Below, piece after piece: positions 34,134 through 43,213 of a DNA stretch of 64,000 nt. The notes under the pieces are model-generated. The model worked only from the letters and a program-made list of their open reading frames with translations. It did no database searches and was not told the origin of the DNA. A program made the position numbers and the translations under genes. The DNA lies in contig NZ_JACDUS010000004.1 of NCBI RefSeq assembly GCF_013761005.1, forward strand, positions 1-64,000, written 5' to 3'. The stretch comes from Desulfosalsimonas propionicica (GTDB lineage Bacteria > Desulfobacterota > Desulfobacteria > Desulfobacterales > Desulfosalsimonadaceae). Positions within the stretch are counted from its first letter, which is position 1, and the number at the start of each line of letters is the position of its first letter.

Positions 34134-36740
34134 ATGGATCAACGATACGACCCGCAAACCATTGAACCCAAATGGCAGCAGGTCTGGGAAAAAACCCGGG
34201 CCTTTTGCGCGGATGCCGACGCCTCCCGGGAAAAATATTATCTGCTGGAAATGTTTCCCTACCCCTCGGGGCGGATTCATATCGGACACGTTCGCAACTA
34301 TACCATCGGCGACGTGGTGGCGCGGTACAAGCGGATGTGCGGCTACAACGTACTGCATCCCATGGGATGGGACGCATTCGGGATGCCCGCGGAAAACGCG
34401 GCCATTGCCAATAAAACCCACCCGGCCCAATGGACCTGGGAAAATATCGCAGCCATGCGAAAACAATTAAAACGCCTGGGCTTAAGCTACGACTGGGAAA
34501 GGGAGCTGGCCACCTGCGATCCGAAATATTACAAATGGGAGCAGTGGCTGTTTATCCGCATGTATGAAAAGGGCATGGTGTACCGCAAGGAATCGCTTGT
34601 CAACTGGTGCGAGACCTGCAGCACCGTGCTGGCCAATGAACAGGTGGAAAACGGCGAGTGCTGGCGATGTGGCCGGCCCGTTAAGCAGAAGAAGCTCTGG
34701 GGATGGTTTTTTAAAATCACCGACTATGCCGATGATCTGCTGGAGCACTGCGAAAAACTGCCCGGCTGGCCAGAAAAAGTGCTGACCATGCAGAAAAACT
34801 GGATCGGCAAAAGCACAGGCGCACAAATCCGCTTTCCTGTCAGCGGCACACATGAGGTCATCCATGTGTTTACCACCCGGCCGGATACCATCTACGGGGC
34901 CACATACATGGTGCTGGCCCCGGAGCACCCCCTGGTCCGGACGCTTTCCCGGGATACCGGGCAGCAGGAGACAGTGGATGCGTTTGTCGATCGCATGGCG
35001 GCGGAAAGCCGCACTGACCGGATGCTGGAGACAAAGGAAAAAGAAGGCGTGTTTCTGGGCGCCTGGTGCACCAACCCGGTCACCGGCACGCAAATCCCGG
35101 TTTATACCGCCAATTTCGCCCTGATGGAATACGGCACCGGCGCGGTCATGTCCGTGCCCGCCCATGACCAGCGGGATTACGAATTTGCCAAAAAATACGG
35201 CATTGACATCATCGTGGTGATCAAACCGGAGGACCTCTCTGTTGAAGAAACCGCAGCAACGCAGGCCTATACCGGCGACGGGGTCATGGTCAATTCCGGC
35301 CCCTTTGACGGCATGCACAACCGTAAAGCCTATGAAGACCTGATTGCCTATTTTGAAAAAAACGGCCTGGGCAAACGCAGCATCAGCTACCGCATCCGGG
35401 ACTGGGGCATTTCCCGTCAGCGGTACTGGGGGGCGCCGGTGCCCATGATCCATTGCGACACCTGCGGCATCGTGCCGGTAAAAGACACGGATCTTCCGGT
35501 GGTGCTGCCGGAAAACGTTGATCTGCTCGAAGGCGGCGGCTCACCGCTTTCCTCTCATGAGGCCTTTGTCAATGTCGCCTGTCCGCAATGCGGGGCCGCG
35601 GCCAGGCGGGAAACCGATACCATGGATACATTTGTGGAATCGTCGTGGTATTTTGAGCGCTACTGCAGCCCGCACTGCGATACGGCCATGTTTGACAAAA
35701 AGGAAGTTGCGTACTGGATGCCCGTGGACCAGTACATCGGCGGCGTTGAACATGCGGTCATGCACCTGCTCTACTCCCGGTATTTTACCCGGGTATTAAA
35801 GGACATGGGTCTGGTGGATTTCAAGGAGCCTTTCACCCGGCTGCTCACCCAGGGAATGGTGTGCAAGGAGACCCAGCACTGCCCGGAACACGGTTTTTTA
35901 TATCCCGAGGAAGCCGGGGCTCGCGGCGAGTCGGTTTTCTGCAAAAAATGCGGCCAGCCCGTGGAAGTGGGACGGGTGGAAAAGATGTCAAAGTCCAAGA
36001 AAAACATCATTGATCCCAATGAACTGGTGGCCCGCTACGGTGCCGACACGGTCCGGCTGTTCTGCCTGTTTGCCGCCCCGCCGGAGCGGGACCTGGAATG
36101 GAGTGAACAGGGGGTTGAAGGCGGTTTCCGTTTTTTAAACCGCATCTGGCGGCTGGCCTCGGCATGGATGGTCCGATTCAGACAGACCCGGGCTTTCACC
36201 AATGCTCCCGATCACCTGGATGAAAACCTCCGGCCCCTTTACATCAAAACCCATCAGACCATCAAAAAGGTCACAGACGACATCGAAGCCCGGTTCCATT
36301 TTAACACGGCCATCAGTGCAGTCATGGAACTGGTCAATGCCATGTATCAGGCCGAAACCCGGGACATCTCCCCGGAAACCGCCGATGATCAAACTGCGGC
36401 TGTAATGCGAGGGGCCATGGAAACCGCCCTGATGCTGCTGGCTCCGGTGGTCCCCCATTTTACAGAGGAACTCTGGGCCGCCATGGGATATGAGCCCGGC
36501 AGCCTGGCAAATCAATCCTGGCCCGCCTGGCGAACAGATGCACTATCCGCAGACACCCGCCTGATCGTAGTACAGGTAAACGGCAAGCTCAGGGGCAAAT
36601 TTGAAATTGATGCGGATGCAGATGACGAGGCATTAAAGACCCGGGCCCTGGAGGATGAAAACGTGGCGCGCTTTATCGAAGACAGGCCGGTAAAAAAGGT
36701 GATCACGGTAAAACACAAGTTGGTGAATATCGTTGTATAA
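34134..36740 (+). CDS. leuS: Leucyl-tRNA synthetase
   Basis: 868 residues. The HIGH-class signature is YPSGRIHIGHVRNYTIGD, the editing domain follows (TTRPDTIYGATYMVLAPEHP), and the KMSKS loop is VEKMSKSKKN. A zinc-finger-like CxxC region appears at CETCSTVLANEQVENGECWRC. The C-terminal anticodon-binding part ends KVITVKHKLVNIVV. Its end overlaps lptE by eight bases. Confidence 0.97.
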   Translation: MDQRYDPQTIEPKWQQVWEKTRAFCADADASREKYYLLEMFPYPSGRIHIGHVRNYTIGDVVARYKRMCGYNVLHPMGWDAFGMPAENAAIANKTHPAQWTWENIAAMRKQLKRLGLSYDWERELATCDPKYYKWEQWLFIRMYEKGMVYRKESLVNWCETCSTVLANEQVENGECWRCGRPVKQKKLWGWFFKITDYADDLLEHCEKLPGWPEKVLTMQKNWIGKSTGAQIRFPVSGTHEVIHVFTTRPDTIYGATYMVLAPEHPLVRTLSRDTGQQETVDAFVDRMAAESRTDRMLETKEKEGVFLGAWCTNPVTGTQIPVYTANFALMEYGTGAVMSVPAHDQRDYEFAKKYGIDIIVVIKPEDLSVEETAATQAYTGDGVMVNSGPFDGMHNRKAYEDLIAYFEKNGLGKRSISYRIRDWGISRQRYWGAPVPMIHCDTCGIVPVKDTDLPVVLPENVDLLEGGGSPLSSHEAFVNVACPQCGAAARRETDTMDTFVESSWYFERYCSPHCDTAMFDKKEVAYWMPVDQYIGGVEHAVMHLLYSRYFTRVLKDMGLVDFKEPFTRLLTQGMVCKETQHCPEHGFLYPEEAGARGESVFCKKCGQPVEVGRVEKMSKSKKNIIDPNELVARYGADTVRLFCLFAAPPERDLEWSEQGVEGGFRFLNRIWRLASAWMVRFRQTRAFTNAPDHLDENLRPLYIKTHQTIKKVTDDIEARFHFNTAISAVMELVNAMYQAETRDISPETADDQTAAVMRGAMETALMLLAPVVPHFTEELWAAMGYEPGSLANQSWPAWRTDALSADTRLIVVQVNGKLRGKFEIDADADDEALKTRALEDENVARFIEDRPVKKVITVKHKLVNIVV

Positions 36741-37281
36741 TACCCAAAAGCAAACCTGCAGATGCAAATGGCGGCTGTTTTCTGTATTCGCAGTTCTCGC
36801 CGCCGTGGCGATGCTTGCCGCCGGCTGCGGGTACCGACTGGCCGGCGGCGGCAGCCTCCCCGGGGATGTGCGGCGGATCGCAGTGGAAACATTTACCAAC
36901 CGCACCGGTGAAATCGGCATCGAAGCCGTGATTACCAATGACATCCTCTACGAGATCACGCGCACGGACAAAGCCACAATAAGCGACAAAAACAGGGCAG
37001 ACGCGGTGCTTACCGGGATGATCCGTTCTGCACGCAGCAGCAGCATTTCCCACAGTGCAGCCCATGAAACCTCAGAAGAACGGGTAACCGTGGTGGTGGA
37101 TGTCAGGCTTGTCAGCACAGGCGGCGAGACCCTGTGGTCTGCAAACGGGATTTCAGCCTCGGAGGAATACGCGGTGGCCAGCGACAACATGGGCACTGAG
37201 CAGAATAAAAAATCCGCTGTGGCCAAGCTCTCCGGCCGGCTGGCACAGCGGATTTATTATCGGATGACCGATGATTTTTGA
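36733..37281 (+). CDS. lptE: LPS-assembly lipoprotein LptE
   Basis: 182 residues with a TTG start at 36733; no ATG is in frame before the signal peptide. The signal peptide ends in a lipobox LAAGC, then GYRLAGGGSLPGDVRRIAVETF, the usual LptE/RlpB opening. LptE plugs LptD in the outer membrane and helps insert lipopolysaccharide. The leuS-lptE order is common in proteobacteria. A holA gene, often next, is absent. Confidence 0.85.
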   Translation: MYNTQKQTCRCKWRLFSVFAVLAAVAMLAAGCGYRLAGGGSLPGDVRRIAVETFTNRTGEIGIEAVITNDILYEITRTDKATISDKNRADAVLTGMIRSARSSSISHSAAHETSEERVTVVVDVRLVSTGGETLWSANGISASEEYAVASDNMGTEQNKKSAVAKLSGRLAQRIYYRMTDDF

Positions 37282-37350
37282 TGAGCCTGTAAAACATGTT
37301 TTTTACAGGCAGTATTAAATTTTAAGTGATTAAGCGTTAAGTAAAATCAA
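37280..37350. repeat. Palindromic repeat, family B copy 2 (truncated)
   Basis: Begins in the last bases of the lptE stop. GCCTGTAAAA (37285-37294) pairs with TTTTACAGGC over a six-base loop, then come TTTTAAGTGATTAAGCGTTA and AGTAAAATCAAA. The right end of the family is missing. It sits between convergent lptE and rpsT and may serve as a two-way terminator. Confidence 0.75.
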
Positions 37351-37377
37351 ACGGCGCCAAAATCCGCTTTTAAAAAA

Positions 37378-37638
37378 TCAGGAAGCAGAACGGTTGGCCC
37401 TGCGGTTGAGCCGGGAAATTCTGCGGGCGGCGGTTTTTTTGTGAATTACGCCTTTGCGGGCTGCCTTGTCGATGACAGACTGGGCTTTTTGAAGCTCTGA
37501 GCTGACATCTCCCTGACCCTTTGCCGCTGTGAGCACATTTTTGACCGAGGTCTTGACCTGAGTTTTGACCATTCGATTGCGCATGCGGCGCATGGTGTTC
37601 TGCTTGATTCGCTTCAGCGCGGACTTGTGATTTGCCAA
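37378..37638 (-). CDS. rpsT: 30S ribosomal protein S20
   Basis: 86 residues, very basic. It opens MANHKSALKRIKQNTMRRMR and ends in RISRLNRRANRSAS, the standard S20 pattern, with three helices. It binds 16S rRNA in the 30S body. Monocistronic, convergent with lptE. Confidence 0.96.
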   Translation of the reverse strand: MANHKSALKRIKQNTMRRMRNRMVKTQVKTSVKNVLTAAKGQGDVSSELQKAQSVIDKAARKGVIHKKTAARRISRLNRRANRSAS

Positions 37639-37808
37639 TGCTCCAATCTCCTTGTATCTTTTTTATACGTTGGCTTTTGTTTTTTGGTTGCGATTTATTT
37701 GAAAATAAAATAGCGTAATTTGTTTTTATACCCCCCAAAAAAACTTGTGTCAAGCCAAAACAGGAACGCAAAAGCACCCCCGGAAAAAAAACCGGCTCTG
37801 TTCTAACG

Positions 37809-38714
37809 TTATTTTCCCTTTTTCCGCTTCAGCGCTATTAATATACTCAACCTCAGTCGATTCAGGGCATCCTGAAGCTCCCCGATTTCATCCTTGCGGG
37901 TAACCGGAATTTCACTTTCCAATTCATTTCCTTTTGCAATGTTTCTGGCCACAACCGTCATTTTCCGCAATGGTGCCATGGCTTTGGTAACATAAAGAAA
38001 TGTAAACAATAAGGATACAACAAGAATAAGGATCATGATCAAGCCCATTGCTTTCACCAGCTGTGTTTGCGCGGCACTGATTGAACTGAGTTCAACCCCT
38101 ACACGAAACCCGCCCCAATGCTTTCCCTTGACAGTGATGGGGGAAGCAACATCCCATGCGACTTCCCCGGTGTCCCGATGATATATCTGCTGAAATCCCT
38201 CTTCTTTATTTTCAGCTGCCTTGATTCCAACCGGGTCGTTGAAGATCCCCTTTGTCCGGTTCCGGACCCGGTCCTTTTCCGGATCACCGGTGATGGACTG
38301 CTGATAACGGGTATTGTGGGTTGGTACATATCCATTGCGATCCGCTGCCACCGCGTAAATCAAATTGTCATCCTTAAGGAACTTGTCCTGTATGGAAAGA
38401 ATGGCCCGGTCCAGGTATGAATCATAGGAAGTATGATATTTTGGCGGATCAAAATTGCCAAATATTTGATAATCCGTGTCAAATGCTTCGTTAACGGAAA
38501 AAACGCCGTTGTCGATTGCTTCTTCTATAATTGTGGCGACTGTTTCCGCCCCCAGAACAGACTGAATTTTGGCACGGTATAAAAGTTCATCCTCAAGCCT
38601 GCTGGTTTGCTGGCTTACCAAAAAAAAGGTACCTGCGGAAAACACAATGATGATAATTACACTGATGAACAAAGAAATTTTTACACTCATTTTTCCGGTA
38701 ATAAATGAAAGCAT
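37809..38714 (-). CDS. Membrane sensor with Cache-like periplasmic domain and HAMP, no output domain
   Basis: 301 residues. Transmembrane helices lie at about 12-33 and 222-245. The periplasmic part between them contains PPKYHTSYDSYLD, ADRNGYVPTHN and VKGKHWGGFRVGV, a pattern seen in the sensor part of certain methyl-accepting proteins. A HAMP domain follows (about 245-298, APLRKMTVVARNIAKGN) and the protein ends right after it with RKKGK, so no methyl-accepting, kinase or cyclase domain is present. The next gene on this strand encodes a soluble version of the same sensor domain. Function unknown; it may sense a small ligand for a separate output protein. Confidence 0.78.
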   Translation of the reverse strand: MLSFITGKMSVKISLFISVIIIIVFSAGTFFLVSQQTSRLEDELLYRAKIQSVLGAETVATIIEEAIDNGVFSVNEAFDTDYQIFGNFDPPKYHTSYDSYLDRAILSIQDKFLKDDNLIYAVAADRNGYVPTHNTRYQQSITGDPEKDRVRNRTKGIFNDPVGIKAAENKEEGFQQIYHRDTGEVAWDVASPITVKGKHWGGFRVGVELSSISAAQTQLVKAMGLIMILILVVSLLFTFLYVTKAMAPLRKMTVVARNIAKGNELESEIPVTRKDEIGELQDALNRLRLSILIALKRKKGK

Positions 38715-38751
38715 GATCTGATCCTTTGTTTTTGGTTACAATATTAGGTTT

Positions 38752-38901
38752 AACGGCTTCGTAAAAGGCCGATATCTTCGTTACGCACGATTTTTCAGAA
38801 TTTCACGTACAGCTAAGTATGCTGCATTCTTCAAAATCGCGCAAGCCTTGATCTTGAACTTTTTACAAAGCCGTCTAAAAACCGACTTTTACGAGTGCAT
38901 C
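38752..38901. repeat. Structured palindromic repeat, family A copy 3
   Basis: 150 bases. It begins near CGGCTTCGTAAAA and its near complement TTTTTACAAAGCCG follows at 38860-38874. Inner stems are CGATTT/AAATCG (GCAATTT/AAATTGC in copy 2) and CGTAC-AGCTAA-GTATG. Both stems keep pairing although bases have changed, which shows selection on structure. It lies between the two related sensor genes. Confidence 0.83.
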
Positions 38902-38995
38902 AGGTTTCACCAATATTAAAAAACGTCACAAAAGGACAACCCATTTGTTTTCTTCAGGCAAATCCATAACCAGTGGATATTAGCGGGCATTGTCG

Positions 38996-39595
38996 CTATT
39001 TCTCATAGCCCACACGAATTCCGCCCCAGTGTTTGCCCCGGATATAAATCGGAACAGACAAATCTGCAATCGTGTTTCCCGTATCCCGTTCGTATTGCTG
39101 AAGCAAATACGAATCGGTATTGCGTGCTGCGGCCAGGCCAGTGCGGTCATTGGCAATACGCTTTGTCCGATTATGTTTCAGGTTGTAATCCGGATCATCT
39201 GTCAATGCCTTGGAATATTTCGAGTTATGGGTAGGCACATAACCGTTTCGATCCACAGCCACAACATACAAAAACCAGGACTGCTGTCCGAGATACTTAT
39301 CCAGAATAATACGTATGACCTTATCCATATGACGATCGTATTGAGTATGATATTTTGGCGGATCCGTGTCCGGAACAGGAATATAAAAAGTATCAAACAA
39401 ATCAGCGAATGATACCACATTTGATTCCACGAGTTTTTCCATCTCCTGTATGACTTCATCCCGACAACTCAGAGCGGCTTGTTTAGCGATAAGGTCTCTT
39501 CCTGTCAGGTTATCGTCCTCGGCCATGGCCGGGATGAAGCCTGAAAAGAATATGAAAATCACGATGCCTGAAAACAAAAAAATGTTTTTCTGCAA
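38996..39595 (-). CDS. Secreted protein related to the neighbouring sensor domain
   Basis: 199 residues. A signal peptide ends at about residue 25 (IPAMA before EDD). The rest closely matches the periplasmic domain of the 37809-38714 sensor: PPKYHTQYDRHMDKV, VDRNGYVPTHNSKYS and IRGKHWGGIRVGYEK. It lacks any membrane anchor or HAMP, so it is a free periplasmic copy that could bind the same ligand or partner. The two genes look like a duplication with loss of the membrane part in this one. Repeat A copy 3 lies between them. Confidence 0.78.
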   Translation of the reverse strand: MQKNIFLFSGIVIFIFFSGFIPAMAEDDNLTGRDLIAKQAALSCRDEVIQEMEKLVESNVVSFADLFDTFYIPVPDTDPPKYHTQYDRHMDKVIRIILDKYLGQQSWFLYVVAVDRNGYVPTHNSKYSKALTDDPDYNLKHNRTKRIANDRTGLAAARNTDSYLLQQYERDTGNTIADLSVPIYIRGKHWGGIRVGYEK

Positions 39596-39697
39596 TGTTT
39601 TTCTCCTTATGTAACGATGTAGCGCATTGATTGAAAATTTTTCTCAATACAATGAAAATTGGTTGCGCTTTACTTGGTGCATAAAGGTTCCATGCAG

Positions 39698-40150
39698 TTA
39701 AAATCCTTTCATTTTATTATGCATCTTATTTTTAAAGGCTGTTTTTTCCTTATTGCCCGGAATCATTTCAGCCACACGCTCAATAAAATCCCACGCACCT
39801 GTTGTTGGAATTCCATTTAGGGAAAAACCCATCTCACTTGCTGCATCTTCGATCAGCGTCTCTCCGAGAGGCCCTAGCAAATCGACCAAATCTGATTTGA
39901 CATCATTAATAAAAGCCTGATTTAAGCAAGATATATTCGCCTCCGCTTTTTCAACCAGGCGAAGATTATAAAGCCTCGAAAACGCCTGCTTGAAATCCGC
40001 AAAGGTCATATCCGCGTCAGTCATCACCTGCCGTAGTGTTTTTCGCCCATCCAATGCCGCAAGAAGCCTGAGCATGTCCCTGTCAAGAGTGATCTCATTG
40101 CTTGTATCCGCTCTGGTTCTTTTGAAATGAAAATCAAGCAAATTGGCCAT
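39698..40150 (-). CDS. Small protein of unknown function with two helical parts
   Basis: 150 residues. The ATG at 40150 follows ggggggagg; a longer in-frame start lacks one. The first 70 residues (ITLDRDMLRLLAALDGRKTL then RLYNLRLVEKAEANI) resemble the winged-helix-like PATAN/DUF4388 or PqqD-like modules of signalling proteins. The C-terminal part (LVDLLGPLGETLIEDAASEM) resembles a DUF8082-like helical domain found next to chemosensory genes. It starts the three-gene minus-strand group with the two sensor proteins and may be the cytoplasmic partner. Not firmly identified. Confidence 0.6.
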   Translation of the reverse strand: MANLLDFHFKRTRADTSNEITLDRDMLRLLAALDGRKTLRQVMTDADMTFADFKQAFSRLYNLRLVEKAEANISCLNQAFINDVKSDLVDLLGPLGETLIEDAASEMGFSLNGIPTTGAWDFIERVAEMIPGNKEKTAFKNKMHNKMKGF

Positions 40151-40920
40151 TTCCTCCCCCCTTCTATGGTGGAAAAAATTATTTTCCACATGGCTGTTTA
40201 CAGCAGCTACTACCCGCCAATGACACGCTGCACAAACCCATACCCTTGCCGGCCATGAATAAAATTCTCACCGCGGACTTATCCGAAAGTTTCTTCCCGA
40301 AATGCATTTATTCCGGCTTGGCAGGTGTTTAAAAACTTCGCAAAGTTCACTTTCCGTAAAGGTGAAAAGGTGAAAAAATAAAAAAATGCCTTTTCGATGA
40401 CAACAAGCGAAAAAAGAAAAATTCGGGCAGCACGGAATATTACTCAAAATACCAAGAACTTTTTCCAAAGAAAGCCAATATATTCCATCCCCATTCATGC
40501 TGAAAATTATAAATTATTGCAACTTTTTACAGATATTGTGGGCCTGAACTCCGGCTTCAGTTAGAAGAAAAAGGCTAAATATTACGATGCCAATAATTCG
40601 GCTCAATAAGGTTAACTCTTTGAATTATTTTCAATAAACTTGTTATTTATATGAACGCAAAAAACATGTCAAGAAAATAAAACCTTATCTCAGTTATTCA
40701 TACAACTATCATTAACTTTACATTCTTTTATTTAAATAAACAGTGTTTTTTATTTATCTGCATTCTACAATGTCACTTAAAAAAGCTATATTTTGCAGCA
40801 GTGAACGCTGATGCGCCCGTAAAAAGTCTGCCTCTCAAACAAATACAAAAGCCCGCGCAATCAAAGCATTGCCTTTTATCATTTGATCTTGCCCTACGGG
40901 TATTGTAAAAGTCCTGCATT
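40151..40920. other. 770-base AT-rich intergenic region
   Basis: Strongly AT-rich, with long T- and A-runs and no credible gene; a 76-residue frame at 40268-40498 on the minus strand is low-complexity and unlikely. A solitary repeat end occurs at 40810. It separates the sensor group from the divergent murJ, and probably holds the promoters of both and possibly a small RNA that I cannot delimit. Confidence 0.5.
40810..40828. repeat. Solitary terminal repeat of the A/B element families
   Basis: GATGCGCCCGTAAAAAGTC matches the 19-base left end of family A (GATGGCACCGTAAAAAGTC) at 16 of 19 places, but neither the A nor the B interior follows. It may be a decayed copy. Confidence 0.55.
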
Positions 40921-42471
40921 ATGGATGAGAAACAAAAAGTAACCCGGGCTGCCGGCGTAATCGGTCTGGCCACCCTACTGAGCCGGATTCTGGGCTTTAT
41001 CCGGGATATGATCATTGCCTGGTTTTTCGGGGCAGGCAGGCTTTCAGACGCCTTTTTCGTGGCCTTCCGGATTCCCAACCTGCTGCGGCGCCTGTTTGCC
41101 GAAGGCACCCTGAGCATGGCATTTGTGCCGGTCTTTACCCGATACCTGACCGACTCCGGCCGGGCCGAAGCCTTTGCACTTGCCAGATCGGCCATACGCC
41201 TGCTGGCGGCAATCCTTGTGCTGGTCACCATTGCGGGCATTCTCACGGCCCCCTGGATTGTCAAGGGGGTGGCTCCAGGTTTTTCCGGCGACAAGTTTGA
41301 GCTGACAGTCACCCTCACACGGATCATGTTTCCCTACATTGTCTGTATCTGCCTTGTGGCCCTGTGCATGGGGATTTTAAACGCGCTTGGCCATTTTGCG
41401 GCCCCGGCCCTGGCACCGGTTTTTTTAAACCTTGCCATGATCGGCGCAGTGCTGTTTATTGCCCCCCTCATGCAGGAGCCTGTCATGGGACTGGCCATCG
41501 GCGTGTTAATCGGCGGAGGTCTCCAGCTGGCACTCCAGCTCCCGTTTCTGCTGCAAAAAGGAATCCGGGTCTGGGAAAAAGCCCCGCTACTCCATCCGGG
41601 TCTGGCCCGGGTCGCCAGACTCATGGGACCTGCTGTTTTCGGCGCAGCGGTTTACCAGGTCAACATTCTCATCGGCACCCTTCTGGCCTCCCTGCTGGCC
41701 GAAGGCAGCGTTTCTTACCTGTACTATGCCGACCGCGTGGTGCAGTTTCCCCTTGGTATATTCGCCATTTCCATGTCCGTGGCCCTGCTGCCGAGTCTTT
41801 CGCGCCAGGCGGCAGCAGAAGACTTCACCGCCCTGGCCGACACTTTTGCCTATGCCATGAACATGGTTTTTTTTATTACCATTCCGGCCATGGTGGGCCT
41901 GATTGTTTTGCGCGAACCCATTGTGGGGCTGCTTTTTCACCGGGGGGCATTTGAGATTGAAAGTCTGCAGGCCACAGGGTTTGCACTGTTTCATTACAGC
42001 GTCGGACTGTGGGCTTTTTCCGCAGTGCGTATTGTTGTCTCCACCTTTTACGCCCTCCAGGACACCAAAACGCCGGTTAAGATGGCCACCTATTCCATTA
42101 TCGCCAACATCGGCCTGGGCGTGATCCTCATGGGTCCCCTATCCCACGGCGGACTGGCGCTGGCCACATCCCTTGCCTCCATGATCAATTTTGTACTGCT
42201 CACCGGCGTGCTCCATTACCGCCTGGGGGGGCTGCACTGGAAAAAGATCATTGTTTCCACAGGCAAAACTGTGATAATTGCCAGTGCAATGGGTGTTGTC
42301 CTGCTGGGATGGTTGGCTTTTCTGCCCCTGGATGCCGCAGGTCCCGCGCAAGTTCTGTTTGTGGAGCTGGCAGCGGCAATTTTCGCCGGTGTTCTGGTCT
42401 ACGGCGCCTGCGCATGGCTGCTGCACCGCAGCGCTCTTTATGCTTTGATTTCCATGGTGAAACGCAGTTGA
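40921..42471 (+). CDS. murJ: Lipid II flippase MurJ
   Basis: 516 residues, about 14 membrane helices, MOP superfamily. The N-terminal signature LATLLSRILGFIRDMIIAWFFG and the RIPNLLRRLFAEGTLS motif are typical of MurJ (MviN). It moves lipid II across the inner membrane for cell-wall synthesis. Its stop overlaps the TTG start of ftsB by four bases. Confidence 0.95.
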   Translation: MDEKQKVTRAAGVIGLATLLSRILGFIRDMIIAWFFGAGRLSDAFFVAFRIPNLLRRLFAEGTLSMAFVPVFTRYLTDSGRAEAFALARSAIRLLAAILVLVTIAGILTAPWIVKGVAPGFSGDKFELTVTLTRIMFPYIVCICLVALCMGILNALGHFAAPALAPVFLNLAMIGAVLFIAPLMQEPVMGLAIGVLIGGGLQLALQLPFLLQKGIRVWEKAPLLHPGLARVARLMGPAVFGAAVYQVNILIGTLLASLLAEGSVSYLYYADRVVQFPLGIFAISMSVALLPSLSRQAAAEDFTALADTFAYAMNMVFFITIPAMVGLIVLREPIVGLLFHRGAFEIESLQATGFALFHYSVGLWAFSAVRIVVSTFYALQDTKTPVKMATYSIIANIGLGVILMGPLSHGGLALATSLASMINFVLLTGVLHYRLGGLHWKKIIVSTGKTVIIASAMGVVLLGWLAFLPLDAAGPAQVLFVELAAAIFAGVLVYGACAWLLHRSALYALISMVKRS

Positions 42472-42800
42472 AATCCGTATCCGAGAACTCCGGTCTTGTG
42501 CGTTGGGGGCTCTGGGCCACCGCCCTTTTGCTCGGCGTTTACCTGCTGGCCATCATCTTTGGCGATCACGGCCTGACGGGCATGAAAGCCATGCGAAAGG
42601 AGCTGAAGCAAATCCGGCAGGAAAACGCCCGGCTTGAAAAAGAAAACATGGACCTGTACCGCACCATCAACCGGCTGAAAAACGATCCGGCCTATATCGA
42701 GCAGGTGGCAAGGGAGGAACTCAACATGGTCCGGCCCGATGAAATCGTGTTCCGTTTTGACGACGCTGCCGGTAAAAACCAACAAAAACAGAATCAATGA
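42468..42800 (+). CDS. FtsB/DivIC-family septum protein
   Basis: 110 residues with a TTG start overlapping the murJ stop. One transmembrane helix (about 12-30), then a coiled coil RKELKQIRQENARLEKENMD and the family end ...IEQVAREELNMVRPDEIVF. FtsB binds FtsL and FtsQ in the divisome. The coupling with murJ fits a cell-envelope role. The next gene starts within its stop codon. Confidence 0.82.
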   Translation: MKSVSENSGLVRWGLWATALLLGVYLLAIIFGDHGLTGMKAMRKELKQIRQENARLEKENMDLYRTINRLKNDPAYIEQVAREELNMVRPDEIVFRFDDAAGKNQQKQNQ

Positions 42801-43063
42801 AAAATCACCCCTTATACGCAAGCCAGACCCTGGCCCGTTTATATGCGGCACAGGGACACACCCGACAGGCCGAAATCATCTTCGCCCACCTCCGGGAAAC
42901 CGCAAAGCCAGGAGAAACCCGAATAGCAGACCTCATGACGAACTCCGGAAGGCCTGCGGCCGATAAAACCACTGTCTCTGAACTCGCCGTCCGCATGGCC
43001 CGGTGGCTTGACCTGGTGACCAGATACCGGTTTTACAAAAAAAACCGCAATCCGAAAATTTAA
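42797..43063 (+). CDS. Small hypothetical protein with a single TPR-like unit
   Basis: 88 residues, starting within the ftsB stop (ATGA). The N-terminus, QTLARLYAAQGHTRQAEIIF, reads like one TPR helix pair. The rest is basic (RYRFYKKNRNPKI) and unrecognised. Its tight coupling with ftsB suggests it is a real protein, perhaps involved in envelope assembly. Confidence 0.6.
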   Translation: MKNHPLYASQTLARLYAAQGHTRQAEIIFAHLRETAKPGETRIADLMTNSGRPAADKTTVSELAVRMARWLDLVTRYRFYKKNRNPKI

Positions 43064-43213
43064 ATCCTTCCTGGTTTTATCCTTGATTTGCGCAAAACCG
43101 GTTTTATATTTGTGGTAATCAGCTACTGAAAATAGACAAATCCGCAATAAACAGTAAATCAGGAAATCTCTGGTTGATCCGGAGAATTCACATATTAGAA
43201 GGAGAACAACCCC

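Noticed and set aside
34482..35453. 323-residue frame opposite leuS
   Set aside because: Shadow frame over the catalytic part of leuS, with no domain and unusual composition.
40268..40498. Possible 76-residue gene in the AT-rich gap
   Set aside because: Phe- and Cys-rich read-through of A/T runs, no ribosome site and no recognisable pattern.
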